Below, in pieces: positions 48,889 through 58,267 of a stretch of 64,000 bases of DNA. Source of the stretch: Rhodococcoides corynebacterioides NBRC 14404 (GTDB lineage: Bacteria; Actinomycetota; Actinomycetes; Mycobacteriales; Mycobacteriaceae); contig NZ_BCWV01000004.1 in NCBI RefSeq assembly GCF_001894765.1, positions 1 through 64,000 of the forward strand, read 5' to 3'. Each line of letters begins with the position of its first letter. Position 1 is the stretch's first letter. A program made the position numbers and the translations under genes. The notes under the pieces were generated by a model, which saw only the letters and a program-made list of their open reading frames with translations, made no database searches and had not been told where the DNA came from.

Positions 48889-49765
48889 GGACGGCTCGCG
48901 GGCGGCTCGTGTCGACGACCGCCACCAGCAACAGCGCGGCGCCGATCAGGCCGAGCATCGTCAGCCGCTCGCCCAGCACCATCATGGCCAGGACCGTACC
49001 CGTGAGCGGTTCCAGCAACCCGATCACGGCGGCCGTGGACGCGGGCGACGTGCGGAGTCCGCGGAACCAGAACGTGTACGCGGCGGCCGTCGGTATCACC
49101 GCGAGAGCCACCAGAAGCACGATGCTCGACGCGGTCACGGTCGGCGCCGGCAGATCGCCCGCCACCGTCGGTCCCGCCACGAGCAGAGCCCCACCCAGCA
49201 GGAACGACCATCCGGTCATGGCGGATTCGGACAGCCCGTCGACCGGGCGTCGGCCCACGAGAGTGATCGCGGCGAACGAGGAACCGGAGAGCAGCGCGGT
49301 CATCGACCCGAGCAGCGCGGTGCCCGCCGCCACGCCCGTCGGTGCCCCGACCAGGAAGACCAGGCCCACGATGCCCACCGCCACCGTGCGCACCGCGATC
49401 GGGTCGGGACGTCGTCGGGCACCGAACGATTCGACCGCGACGCAGACCACCGGAGCCGAGCCGATCGCGACGAGAGTCGCTGCGGCGACACCCAGCAGCG
49501 AGGTGGCGACGAAGTACGCACCCTGGAACACGGCGGCCAGGAGCCCGATGACCACGATCCGTCGGAGTGCGGGAAGACCCGTGGGGCGTCCGGTCCCGCC
49601 GGCGATCGCGTACGCCACCAGGAGGAGCCCTCCACCGCCCAGACGGCAGGCCGCGACCGCAGTGGGCGGCAGGTCCGCGGCGTCGCCGAAGGCGGTCCCG
49701 AGGACGCCGCCGGTGCCCCACAGCAGTCCGGCCGTCACCAGCGACGGCACTCCGGTCGTCGTCAC
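48881..49765 (-). CDS. EamA-family drug/metabolite transporter
   Basis: Membrane protein of 294 aa with ten short spans in two EamA repeats: LVTAGLLWGTGGVLGTAFGD starts the first, and LGSMTALLSGSSFAAITLVG starts the second. The end of the second repeat, IGLLEPLTGTVLAMMVLGER, is the typical EamA signature. It probably exports a metabolite. The upstream 75 bp hold a 24-bp palindrome shared with the divergent methyltransferase gene, so it may be repressed by a TetR protein. Confidence 0.87.
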   Translation of the reverse strand: MTTTGVPSLVTAGLLWGTGGVLGTAFGDAADLPPTAVAACRLGGGGLLLVAYAIAGGTGRPTGLPALRRIVVIGLLAAVFQGAYFVATSLLGVAAATLVAIGSAPVVCVAVESFGARRRPDPIAVRTVAVGIVGLVFLVGAPTGVAAGTALLGSMTALLSGSSFAAITLVGRRPVDGLSESAMTGWSFLLGGALLVAGPTVAGDLPAPTVTASSIVLLVALAVIPTAAAYTFWFRGLRTSPASTAAVIGLLEPLTGTVLAMMVLGERLTMLGLIGAALLLVAVVDTSRPRAVRA

Positions 49766-49790
49766 CGAACACCTCCTCGTCGATCACGGT

Positions 49791-49814
49791 TTACAGTACG
49801 CTCGTACTGTAAAG
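49791..49814. promoter_or_regulatory. 24-bp TetR-type operator between EamA and methyltransferase genes
   Basis: Perfect inverted repeat TTTACAGTACG-CT-CGTACTGTAAA. The form, with inner ACAGTACG/CGTACTGT, is typical of TetR-family operators in actinobacteria. It lies in the 75-bp gap between divergent genes and contains a TACTGT -10-like hexamer rightwards and TACAGT-like one leftwards. No TetR gene lies next to it. Confidence 0.75.
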
Positions 49815-49839
49815 GTGGACCGAACCCACGGAGGTGCCC

Positions 49840-50634
49840 ATGTGGAACCCGTCGCAGTACCTGCAGTACGCCGACCATCGTCATCGACCCTTCGTCGACC
49901 TCGTCGCGCGGGTGGACCTCGACGCACCCCGCCGAATCGTGGACCTCGGCTGCGGGCCCGGGAACTCCACTCTGCTGCTGGCCGACCGATGGCCCGACGC
50001 CGCTCTCGACGCCCTCGACTCCTCCGCCGAGATGGTGTCCGCCGCGCGCCGTAACGGACTCGCGGCCGAGCAGGGCGACGTGCGGGACTGGACGCCCACC
50101 GAGGACACCGACCTCGTGGTGTCGAACGCTCTCCTGCAGTGGATACCGGAACACCGGGAGCTCCTCGCCGCGTGGGCCCTCGCACTCCCCCGCGGCGCCG
50201 TGATCGCGGTCCAGATGCCGGGCAACTTCGGGGCGCCGTCGCATCGCGCCCTGCGGGAGGTCGCTCGCTCCGCCCCGTGGATCGATCGACTCCCCACCGA
50301 CCTGCTGCGCCACGACGACACCGTGGACGACCCCGGCGACTACGCCAGGCTCCTCGCCGGGCACGGGTGCGCCGTCGACGCGTGGGAGACCACCTACATC
50401 CAGCAGCTCTCGGGGCCCGACCCCGTCCTGGAGTGGATGCGGGGCACGGCGTTGACCCCGGTGTTCGACGTGCTCGACGCCGACGAGCGGACAGCGTTCG
50501 AGGCGGATCTGGCGGCACGGCTGCGCGAGGAGTACCCGGTGGAACCCGACGGGGTCACCCTCTTCCCGTTCCGTCGGGTGTTCTGCGTCGCCACCGTCGG
50601 TGCCGCGCTCGGTGCGACCGACCTGGCAGGGTGA
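49840..50634 (+). CDS. tam: Trans-aconitate 2-methyltransferase-like SAM methyltransferase
   Basis: Class I methyltransferase of 264 aa. The start WNPSQYLQYADHRHRPFVDL is typical of trans-aconitate methyltransferases. Motif I is VDLGCGPGNSTLLLADRWP, followed by LDSSAEMV and GDVRDW. The segment SNALLQWIPEHRELL is motif IV, and PGNFGAPSH is also Tam-like. Trans-aconitate is formed from the citrate-cycle intermediate cis-aconitate and inhibits aconitase; methylation removes it. ATG 49840 has GGAGG 5 nt upstream. The 24-bp palindrome upstream should control it. Confidence 0.85.
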   Translation: MWNPSQYLQYADHRHRPFVDLVARVDLDAPRRIVDLGCGPGNSTLLLADRWPDAALDALDSSAEMVSAARRNGLAAEQGDVRDWTPTEDTDLVVSNALLQWIPEHRELLAAWALALPRGAVIAVQMPGNFGAPSHRALREVARSAPWIDRLPTDLLRHDDTVDDPGDYARLLAGHGCAVDAWETTYIQQLSGPDPVLEWMRGTALTPVFDVLDADERTAFEADLAARLREEYPVEPDGVTLFPFRRVFCVATVGAALGATDLAG

Positions 50635-50639
50635 TCGGC

Positions 50640-51287
50640 ATGCACCGCGCCTCCGCGCTCCTGACCGTCACCCTGCTCGCCGCGACGGCCTGTGGTTCCG
50701 AGGTGGCCGGCCGGGCGGTTCCCGACGCGTGGGTCCCGACCGCCGACAACCCCGACCCGTCCCGAGCACTGGAGGGCATCGAGGTGGTGGAGTACCCACC
50801 TGCCTATCACGTGCTGCCGGATTACCGTGTGGCGTACCGTTATTCGCCGCCGATGGGCGGCCGGCACGACGGTGCGTGGGCCACCTGCACCGGGGTCGTC
50901 TACCCGGTTCCGGTGCGCACCGAGAACATGGTGCACTCGCTCGAGCACGGGGCAGTGTGGATCGCGTACGACCCCGACTCCCTCGACGACACCGACGTCG
51001 CCGACCTGGCCCGACGTGTCGAGGGGGTGCCGTACACGATGATGTCTCCCTACCCGGGGTTGGACCGACCGATCTCCCTGCAGTCCTGGGGTCACCGGCT
51101 CCAGGTGGACGATGCCGACGACGAGCGCATCGACCGATTCGTCACCGCACTTCGCCTCAACCCGAACACCTTTCCCGAACCCGGCGCCACCTGCGCCACC
51201 CTCCCGAGCTCCTTCGACCCGACCGATCCGCCACCGTTCGTGGCGGAGCCGGCCGACCCCGACTCGCCGTTGACGGTGCCGGAGTAG
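50640..51287 (+). CDS. DUF3105 lipoprotein
   Basis: Protein of 215 aa. The N-terminus MHRASALLTVTLLAATACGS is a lipoprotein signal with Cys18. The mature part has the DUF3105 pattern with YSPPMGGRHDGAWATCTGVV (conserved His), MVHSLEHGAVWIAYDP (second His) and a later Cys. These conserved His/Cys residues may bind a metal. Function is unknown. A GTG at 50631 overlapping the stop of the previous gene is an alternative start; either way it is co-transcribed with the methyltransferase gene. Confidence 0.8.
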   Translation: MHRASALLTVTLLAATACGSEVAGRAVPDAWVPTADNPDPSRALEGIEVVEYPPAYHVLPDYRVAYRYSPPMGGRHDGAWATCTGVVYPVPVRTENMVHSLEHGAVWIAYDPDSLDDTDVADLARRVEGVPYTMMSPYPGLDRPISLQSWGHRLQVDDADDERIDRFVTALRLNPNTFPEPGATCATLPSSFDPTDPPPFVAEPADPDSPLTVPE

Positions 51288-51318
51288 AACGACCGGGGTC
51301 GTCGTCGGTCCGTATTTT

Positions 51319-51341
51319 CTGTCGTACCCCCGTGTCATGGT
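51319..51341 (+). promoter_or_regulatory. Possible RecA-NDp-like promoter before DUF222-HNH gene
   Basis: CTGTCGTAC, 8 nt, CATGGT lies 30 bp before the GTG. It keeps the TGTCG core and the spacing of the RecA-NDp consensus but deviates at several bases. Confidence 0.3.
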
Positions 51342-51370
51342 GTCGGTGACACGAATTCGGGGGGATTCAC

Positions 51371-52684
51371 GTGGACACACTTCTGCACGGTGACGAGTTG
51401 TCGCCGAACGACATTCGACGATTCCTGACCCGCATCGCCGCCATCGCGGTGAGCGAAGCAGCGCAGGACGGGGCTCCCGCGGCGATCGACACCATCACCG
51501 CACTCGAGGAACTCAAAGCCGCCGCCGCGGGGGCGCAAGCAGTCCTCACCACTCACGTGGCCGACACCATCCGAGAGCAACGCCGGGCGGCCGGCCGACC
51601 CGCCGCCCGCTGGAACACCGGCATCGCCACCCAGATCGGCCTCGCCCGACACGACTCACCCCACCGCGGCACCACCCACCTCGGCCTCGCCCGAGCCTTG
51701 ACCGCCGAGATGCCCCGCACCCTGGCCCAACTGCGCCGCGGGGACCTCTCCGAATGGCGCGCCACCCTCCTGGTCCGCGAAACCGCATGCCTGACCGCCG
51801 ACGACCGCCGCCTCGTCGACGCCCGCCTCTGCGCCGACCCCACAACCCTCACCGGGAAAGGCGACAGCACCGTCGTCGCCATGGCCGCCCGGCTGGCCGC
51901 CGAACTCGACGCCGCCACCGTCACCCGCCGCAAAGCCCGCGGCGCCCGGCACCGCCGCGTCACCGTCCGACCCGCCCCGGACGTCATGGCCCACCTCGGG
52001 ACCCTGCTGCCGATGGACCGCGCCGTGTGCGTCTGGGCGACGCTGCGCCGCGACGCCGACACCCTCATCGCCACCGGCGACGCCGGCGGCCGCACCCGCG
52101 ACCAGATCATGGCGGACCTGCTGGTCGAGCGGACCATTGGACTCGCCCACCCCATCAGCCCACCGGTGGCGGTGCAGGTCGTCCTCTCCGACGAGGCCCT
52201 GCTCGGCGGCGGCGACACTGCCGCCGAGGTGCCCGGGTACGGGCCGATCCCCGCCGCCGCGGCACGGGCGTGGATCGCCGGCGCCGTGGACTCCGACGAG
52301 ACCGCGGTGACCCTCCGCAAGCTCTACGCCCGCCCCACCGACGGACAGCTCACCGCCGTGGAGTCCGTCGCCCGCTGCTTCCCCACCGGCCTGGCCCGGC
52401 TGATCGACCTGCGCGACCGCACCTGCCGCACCCCGTGGTGCGACGCCCCCATCCGCCACCACGACCACATCACCCCACACGAGGACGGCGGACCCACCAC
52501 CGCCGACAACGGCCTCGGACTCTGCGCCGCCTGCAACCTCGCCAAGCAAGGCGACGGCTGGACCACCACCCGAACCGAGAACCCCGACGTGCACACGGTG
52601 GAGTTCCGCACCCCCACCGGCCACACCTACCGATCGACACCGCCGGCGCAGCCACGTCCGATGCGACACCGGAGGGCGGGGTGA
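51371..52684 (+). CDS. DUF222/HNH endonuclease (13E12-type)
   Basis: Protein of 437 aa. The N-terminal two thirds are the helical DUF222 domain found in the 13E12 repeat family of mycobacteria. The C-terminal HNH nuclease motif is near residues 350-400: DRTCRTPWCDAPIRHHDHITPHEDGG and CAACNLAK, with paired Cys for zinc and His for catalysis (given here in separate parts). Family members occur in many copies per genome and their role is unknown. The start is GTG 51371. The gene stands alone between convergent and upstream operons. Confidence 0.87.
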   Translation: MDTLLHGDELSPNDIRRFLTRIAAIAVSEAAQDGAPAAIDTITALEELKAAAAGAQAVLTTHVADTIREQRRAAGRPAARWNTGIATQIGLARHDSPHRGTTHLGLARALTAEMPRTLAQLRRGDLSEWRATLLVRETACLTADDRRLVDARLCADPTTLTGKGDSTVVAMAARLAAELDAATVTRRKARGARHRRVTVRPAPDVMAHLGTLLPMDRAVCVWATLRRDADTLIATGDAGGRTRDQIMADLLVERTIGLAHPISPPVAVQVVLSDEALLGGGDTAAEVPGYGPIPAAAARAWIAGAVDSDETAVTLRKLYARPTDGQLTAVESVARCFPTGLARLIDLRDRTCRTPWCDAPIRHHDHITPHEDGGPTTADNGLGLCAACNLAKQGDGWTTTRTENPDVHTVEFRTPTGHTYRSTPPAQPRPMRHRRAG

Positions 52685-52692
52685 CTCGGCGG

Positions 52693-53141
52693 TCAGTCCA
52701 TCAGCGAAGCGGCCACGGTCGCACCCAGTTCCCAGCACGCCTCGAGGTCCTGCGCGGTGGGCTTGTTCGAGACCGTGACGTGCTCCGCGGCTCTGGCCCA
52801 CCCGAGTCCCGTGGTGATGGAGTCGATCGCGCGTTCTGCGCCCTCGACTCCCTCGTTGCCATGGAGGTAGAGCCCGAACGGTCGACCGCGGGTGGAGTCG
52901 AGAATCTGGTAGTAGGACCCGTCGAAGGCGTGCTTGAGGGCGCCGGAGATCGAACCGAGGTTCGCGGGGCTTCCCAGCACGTATCCGTCCGCTGCGAGGA
53001 AGTCACTCGCGGAGACCGCCAACGCGGCGCGCCGGACCACCTCGACTCCCTCGATCTCGGGTTGCGTGGCGCCGCGCAGGACGGCCTCGAACATGGCCTG
53101 GCAGTGCGGTGACGGGGTGTGGTGCACCACCAGAAGCGTGC

Positions 53142-53145
<4 letters not shown>
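52693..53145 (-). CDS. Flavodoxin-like NAD(P)H-dependent reductase
   Basis: Protein of 150 aa with the flavodoxin-like fold. The start STLLVVHHTPSPHCQAMFEA is the FMN-phosphate loop region; ADGYVLGSPANLGSISGALKH matches the isoalloxazine-contacting GSPANLGS loop. GRPFGLYLHGNEGVEGAERA is the third flavin-side loop. It is likely an FMN-dependent oxidoreductase or quinone reductase. GTG 53145 overlaps the stop of the previous gene (GTGA). It ends the dapB operon. Confidence 0.83.
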
Positions 53146-54397
<1,252 letters not shown>

Positions 54398-55516
54398 CTA
54401 GTGGCCGTCGGCGGCCGGGAACTCGATGACCTGCCGGATCGCGCGGCCGTCGGCCAGCTCGTCCATGCCCTCGTTGATCCGGTCCAGCGTGATCCGAGAC
54501 GAGACGAGCTTCTCCACCGGCAGTCGCCCTTCGCGCCACATCCGTTCGTACAGCGGGATGTCACGTTCCGGCACCGCCGAACCGAGATAGCTTCCGACGA
54601 TCGTGCGAGCCTCGGCCACCATGGTCAGCGGCGAGAGCGACGAGCGCGCATCGGGCGACGGCAGCCCTACGGTCACGGTGGTACCGCCGGGTGCGGTCGC
54701 GGCGAACGCCGTCTCGAAGGCGCGGGCGTTGCCCGCGGCCTCCACGACGATGTCGGCACGAATTCCGGCTTCCGCCAGGCGGTCCGGGGTGTAGACGGCG
54801 GTGGCGCCGAGCTCGGTGGCGATCGCGAGCTTGTCTTCCATGGCATCCACCCCGATGACGTCTCCGTGGCCGAGAGACGCGGCCGTGAGCACCGCGGCCA
54901 TACCGACCCCGCCCAGTCCGACCACCATGATCGACTTTCCCGGCGCCGGGTCGGCCGCATTGAGGATCGCCCCGCCGCCGGTGAGGACGGCGCAGCCGAG
55001 CACCGCGGCGACGGCGGGTGGGACGTCGTCACCCACCGGCACGACCGACCGACGATCCACGACGGCGTGCGTCGCGAACCCGGAGACGCCCAGGTGGTGG
55101 GCGACGGTCTCACCGTCGCGACGGAGCCGGACGTCCCCCTCGAGCAGGGTGCCGGCGTTGTTCGCGGCGCTGCCGGGAATGCACGGGGTGCGGCCGTCCG
55201 ACCGACACCCGGCACAGTCACCGCACCGCGGCAGGAAGGTCATCACCACGCGGGTGCCGACGGACAGGTCGACCCCGTCGCCGACCTCCTCGACGATGCC
55301 GGCGGCCTCGTGCCCGAGCAGCATCGGCACCGGCCGCACCCGGTTGCCGTCGACCACGGAGAGGTCGGAGTGGCAGAGCCCCGCCGCCTCGATCCGCACG
55401 AGGATCTCGCCCGCACCGGGTGGGTCGAGCTCGAGGGCCGACACGGTCAGTGGGCGGGAGTCGGCGAACGGTCGACTCCGGCCGATCTCCTCGAGGACGG
55501 CACCGTGGATCTGCAT
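54398..55516 (-). CDS. Zinc-dependent alcohol dehydrogenase (class III-like)
   Basis: MDR-superfamily dehydrogenase of 372 aa. The catalytic zinc ligands are in AAGLCHSDLSVVDG and LGHEAAGIVEEVG. The structural zinc loop has four Cys in CGDCAGCRSDGRTPC. The NAD-binding loop is VVGLGGVGMAAVLTAASLG, and IGVDAMEDKL carries the Asp typical of NAD use. It is nearest to the NDMA-dependent or class III type of actinobacterial alcohol dehydrogenases. It may work with the aldehyde dehydrogenase at 61.7 kb, but there is no operon link. Confidence 0.9.
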   Translation of the reverse strand: MQIHGAVLEEIGRSRPFADSRPLTVSALELDPPGAGEILVRIEAAGLCHSDLSVVDGNRVRPVPMLLGHEAAGIVEEVGDGVDLSVGTRVVMTFLPRCGDCAGCRSDGRTPCIPGSAANNAGTLLEGDVRLRRDGETVAHHLGVSGFATHAVVDRRSVVPVGDDVPPAVAAVLGCAVLTGGGAILNAADPAPGKSIMVVGLGGVGMAAVLTAASLGHGDVIGVDAMEDKLAIATELGATAVYTPDRLAEAGIRADIVVEAAGNARAFETAFAATAPGGTTVTVGLPSPDARSSLSPLTMVAEARTIVGSYLGSAVPERDIPLYERMWREGRLPVEKLVSSRITLDRINEGMDELADGRAIRQVIEFPAADGH

Positions 55517-55546
55517 GGCGCCACCGTAATACCTGTCCGCGCCGGG

Positions 55547-58234
55547 TCAGGCGGAACCGGTGGGCGGGGCCGGGACTCGCGGATTGAGCAAGTGCGCCAC
55601 CAGCGCCGTCCACCCTGTCTGGTGGCTCGCCCCCAACCCCTCTCCGGTGTCGCCGTCGAAGAACTCGTTGAAGGTCGGGTGTCCCGACCACAGCGGATCG
55701 GCGGACGATTCGATGCGATGACCGTCCGCGGGACGACGCCCGTCGACGGGTCGGAACAGATCGGCCAACCCCGTCTCGATCACCGTCGCCGCCTCGGCCA
55801 GCGTGTGCGCTCGCCCCGAGCCGGTGGGGATCTCGACGGTGAAGCTGTCGCCGAAGTAGCGACCGTAGGCGCGCAGCTTGTCCGCGAGGAGCACGTTGAC
55901 CGGGAACCAGACGGGCCCACGCCAATTCGAGTTGCCGCCGAACATCTCGGTCCGCGACTCCCCCGGCTCGTACTCGATGGACAGCGCCCGCCCGTCGACG
56001 TCCATCGACAATCCGTCCCGGTAGGAGGCGGAGAGCGAGCGGATGCCGTGCGGGGACAGGAACTCCGCGGGGTCGAACATGCGCTCGAGCAGGCGCCGCA
56101 GCCGCACGGGGTCCACCAGGGCGAGCAGCATCCGCCACCGTCCCGACTCGTCCCGCCGACTCATCATCGCGCTGGTCAGCCCGGGCCGCCGATGCTGGAG
56201 CCACCGCAGACGCGCCGCGAGGTCCGGGCACTCGCGCCCGACCCAGTCGGGCACCTCGGTGGCGCCCAGGATCGGCAGCAGTCCCACCATGGACCGCACC
56301 CGCAGCGGGACGGGCTCCCCGTCGGGCGGTGCCAGGACGTCGTAGAAGAAGCCGTCCTCTTCATGCCACAGCGACAGTCGCGCGGAGCCGAACGACCGCA
56401 CCGCGTCCGCGATGGAGAGGAAGTGCGCGAAGAACTTGGTCGCGGCGTCGTCCCAGGCGGAGTCGTACCGCGCGAGTTCCACGGCGATCTTGAACATCTG
56501 CTGGCAGTAGAACGCCATCCAGCTGGTGGCATCGGACTGCTCGAGCCGGAACCCCGGCGGCAGCGGCTCGGACCGGTTGAACAGCCCGATGTTGTCCATT
56601 CCCAGGAACCCACCCTCGAAGATGTTCGAGCCGTCGGCGTCCTTCCGGTTCACCCACCAGGAGAAGTTCAGCAGGAGCTTGGTGAAGACTCGCACCAGGA
56701 ACTCGCGGTCCCGGTGACCGTCGATGCGGTAGACCTGCCACACTGCCCACGCGTGGACCGGCGGGTTGACGTCTCCGAACGCCCACTCGTAGGCAGGCAG
56801 CTGCCCGTTGGGGTGCATCGCCCATTCGCGACACATCAACACCAACTGCTCCTTGGCGAAGTCCGGGTCGACGTGCGCCAGCGGAATGGTGTGGAAGGCG
56901 AGGTCCCACGCGGCGAACCACGGGTACTCCCACTCGTCCGGCATGGACACGACGTCGGCGAGCGAGAAATGCGACCACGCGGCGTTGCGGGCGGTGGTCG
57001 CCCGACGCGACTCCGGCGCGGGTGTTCCCACCGGGTCGCCCTCCGCCCAGTCGGCCACGTCGTAGCGGTAGAGCTGCTTGCACCAGAGCAGTCCGGCGTA
57101 CCCGCGCCGCGCGACGTGCCGGTCCTCGTCCGCGAGCGACGGTCCGATGACGTGGTCGTAGAACCGATCCGCCTCCGCGCGGCGGTCCGCGCGCACCATC
57201 TCGAACGCCGGGCCGAACGTCGCGGCGTCGGGGACGGACGTCGACAAGCGCAGGGCGACCCGCCGCGTCTCCCCCGGCGCGACGTCGTCCATCGGGTAGT
57301 GGAACGCGCACTTCGTGCCCACGCCGTCGGGATTGACCGCGTCGGCCTCACCGCGCACGATCGCCCGGTCGATACCGTCCTTGGTCCACTGCGACCGATT
57401 GCTCTCGGCGCCGAACAGCCCCACCGCGTCGGTCTCGTTGTCGCAGAACAGCACTCGCGGCGACCCTTCCGCCGCGAGGAAGTAGCGCCCGAGAAAGCCG
57501 TGGTCCACGCGGACCGCGGACAGCGCACCGGGGAGGACGTCCTCGGTCGCGTCCACGATGGACGCCGTGCGATCGTCGCGGCCCCACGCCCAGGTGTTGC
57601 GCAGCCACAACTGCGGGAGCACGTCGACCGACGCCGACTCCGGACCGTGGTTGGTCACCGCGATCACGATGCAGACGTCGTCGGGAGAGGCCTTCGCGTA
57701 CTCGACCACGACGTCGAAGAACCGGTGCTCGTCCAGCACACCGGTGTCGGCAAGTTCGTACTCGCGCTCCAACCTCGATCGCCCGCCGTTGACGGTGCGC
57801 AACTGCTCGTACGGATACTCGGCCTGCGGATAGCGGTAGAGCCACGACATCCAACTGTGGGTGGGAGTCCCGTCGAGCGCCCACCAGTATTCCTTGGCGT
57901 CCTCGCCGTGGTTGCCCTCGCCGTTGGTCAGGCCGAACAGTCGCTCCTTGAGGATCGGATCGCGTCGATTCCACAGCGCCACGGCGAAATTCAGGAATCC
58001 GAACCGATCGCAGATGCCGCCCAGCCCGTCCTCGCCCCACCGGTAGGCGCGCGACCGGGCGTGGTCGAAGGGGAACGAGTTCCAGGCGTCGCCGTCCGCG
58101 GAGTAGTCCTCGCGGACGGTTCCCCACTGACGACCCGCCAGGTACGGACCCCACGTGCGCCACGCGCTGCGGTCACCGGGCGATTCCGCGAGGCGCGCGT
58201 GCTCGGCGGTGGGATGCGTCGACTCCGTGGTCAC
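55547..58234 (-). CDS. GH63-type (MGH1-like) glucosidase
   Basis: Cytoplasmic protein of 895 aa with no signal peptide. It opens with AWRTWGPYLAGRQWGTVRED, typical of the bacterial GH63-like proteins related to processing alpha-glucosidase I. The C-terminal (alpha/alpha)6 barrel holds WEYPWFAAWDLAFHTIPLAH, GQLPAYEWAFGDVNPPVHAW and FGGNSNWRGPVWFPVNVLL; acidic residues in WDLAFH and YEWAFGD are candidates for the catalytic pair. It should cleave alpha-linked glucose from an oligosaccharide or compatible solute. The actual substrate is unknown. Confidence 0.85.
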   Translation of the reverse strand: MTTESTHPTAEHARLAESPGDRSAWRTWGPYLAGRQWGTVREDYSADGDAWNSFPFDHARSRAYRWGEDGLGGICDRFGFLNFAVALWNRRDPILKERLFGLTNGEGNHGEDAKEYWWALDGTPTHSWMSWLYRYPQAEYPYEQLRTVNGGRSRLEREYELADTGVLDEHRFFDVVVEYAKASPDDVCIVIAVTNHGPESASVDVLPQLWLRNTWAWGRDDRTASIVDATEDVLPGALSAVRVDHGFLGRYFLAAEGSPRVLFCDNETDAVGLFGAESNRSQWTKDGIDRAIVRGEADAVNPDGVGTKCAFHYPMDDVAPGETRRVALRLSTSVPDAATFGPAFEMVRADRRAEADRFYDHVIGPSLADEDRHVARRGYAGLLWCKQLYRYDVADWAEGDPVGTPAPESRRATTARNAAWSHFSLADVVSMPDEWEYPWFAAWDLAFHTIPLAHVDPDFAKEQLVLMCREWAMHPNGQLPAYEWAFGDVNPPVHAWAVWQVYRIDGHRDREFLVRVFTKLLLNFSWWVNRKDADGSNIFEGGFLGMDNIGLFNRSEPLPPGFRLEQSDATSWMAFYCQQMFKIAVELARYDSAWDDAATKFFAHFLSIADAVRSFGSARLSLWHEEDGFFYDVLAPPDGEPVPLRVRSMVGLLPILGATEVPDWVGRECPDLAARLRWLQHRRPGLTSAMMSRRDESGRWRMLLALVDPVRLRRLLERMFDPAEFLSPHGIRSLSASYRDGLSMDVDGRALSIEYEPGESRTEMFGGNSNWRGPVWFPVNVLLADKLRAYGRYFGDSFTVEIPTGSGRAHTLAEAATVIETGLADLFRPVDGRRPADGHRIESSADPLWSGHPTFNEFFDGDTGEGLGASHQTGWTALVAHLLNPRVPAPPTGSA

Positions 58235-58267
58235 GGAGGACAGTGTGCCCGGCGGCTCCGCCTCGTG

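Noticed and set aside
51371-52684. DUF222-HNH gene as part of a mobile element
   Set aside because: No terminal inverted repeats, target duplication, integrase or transposase is seen around it.
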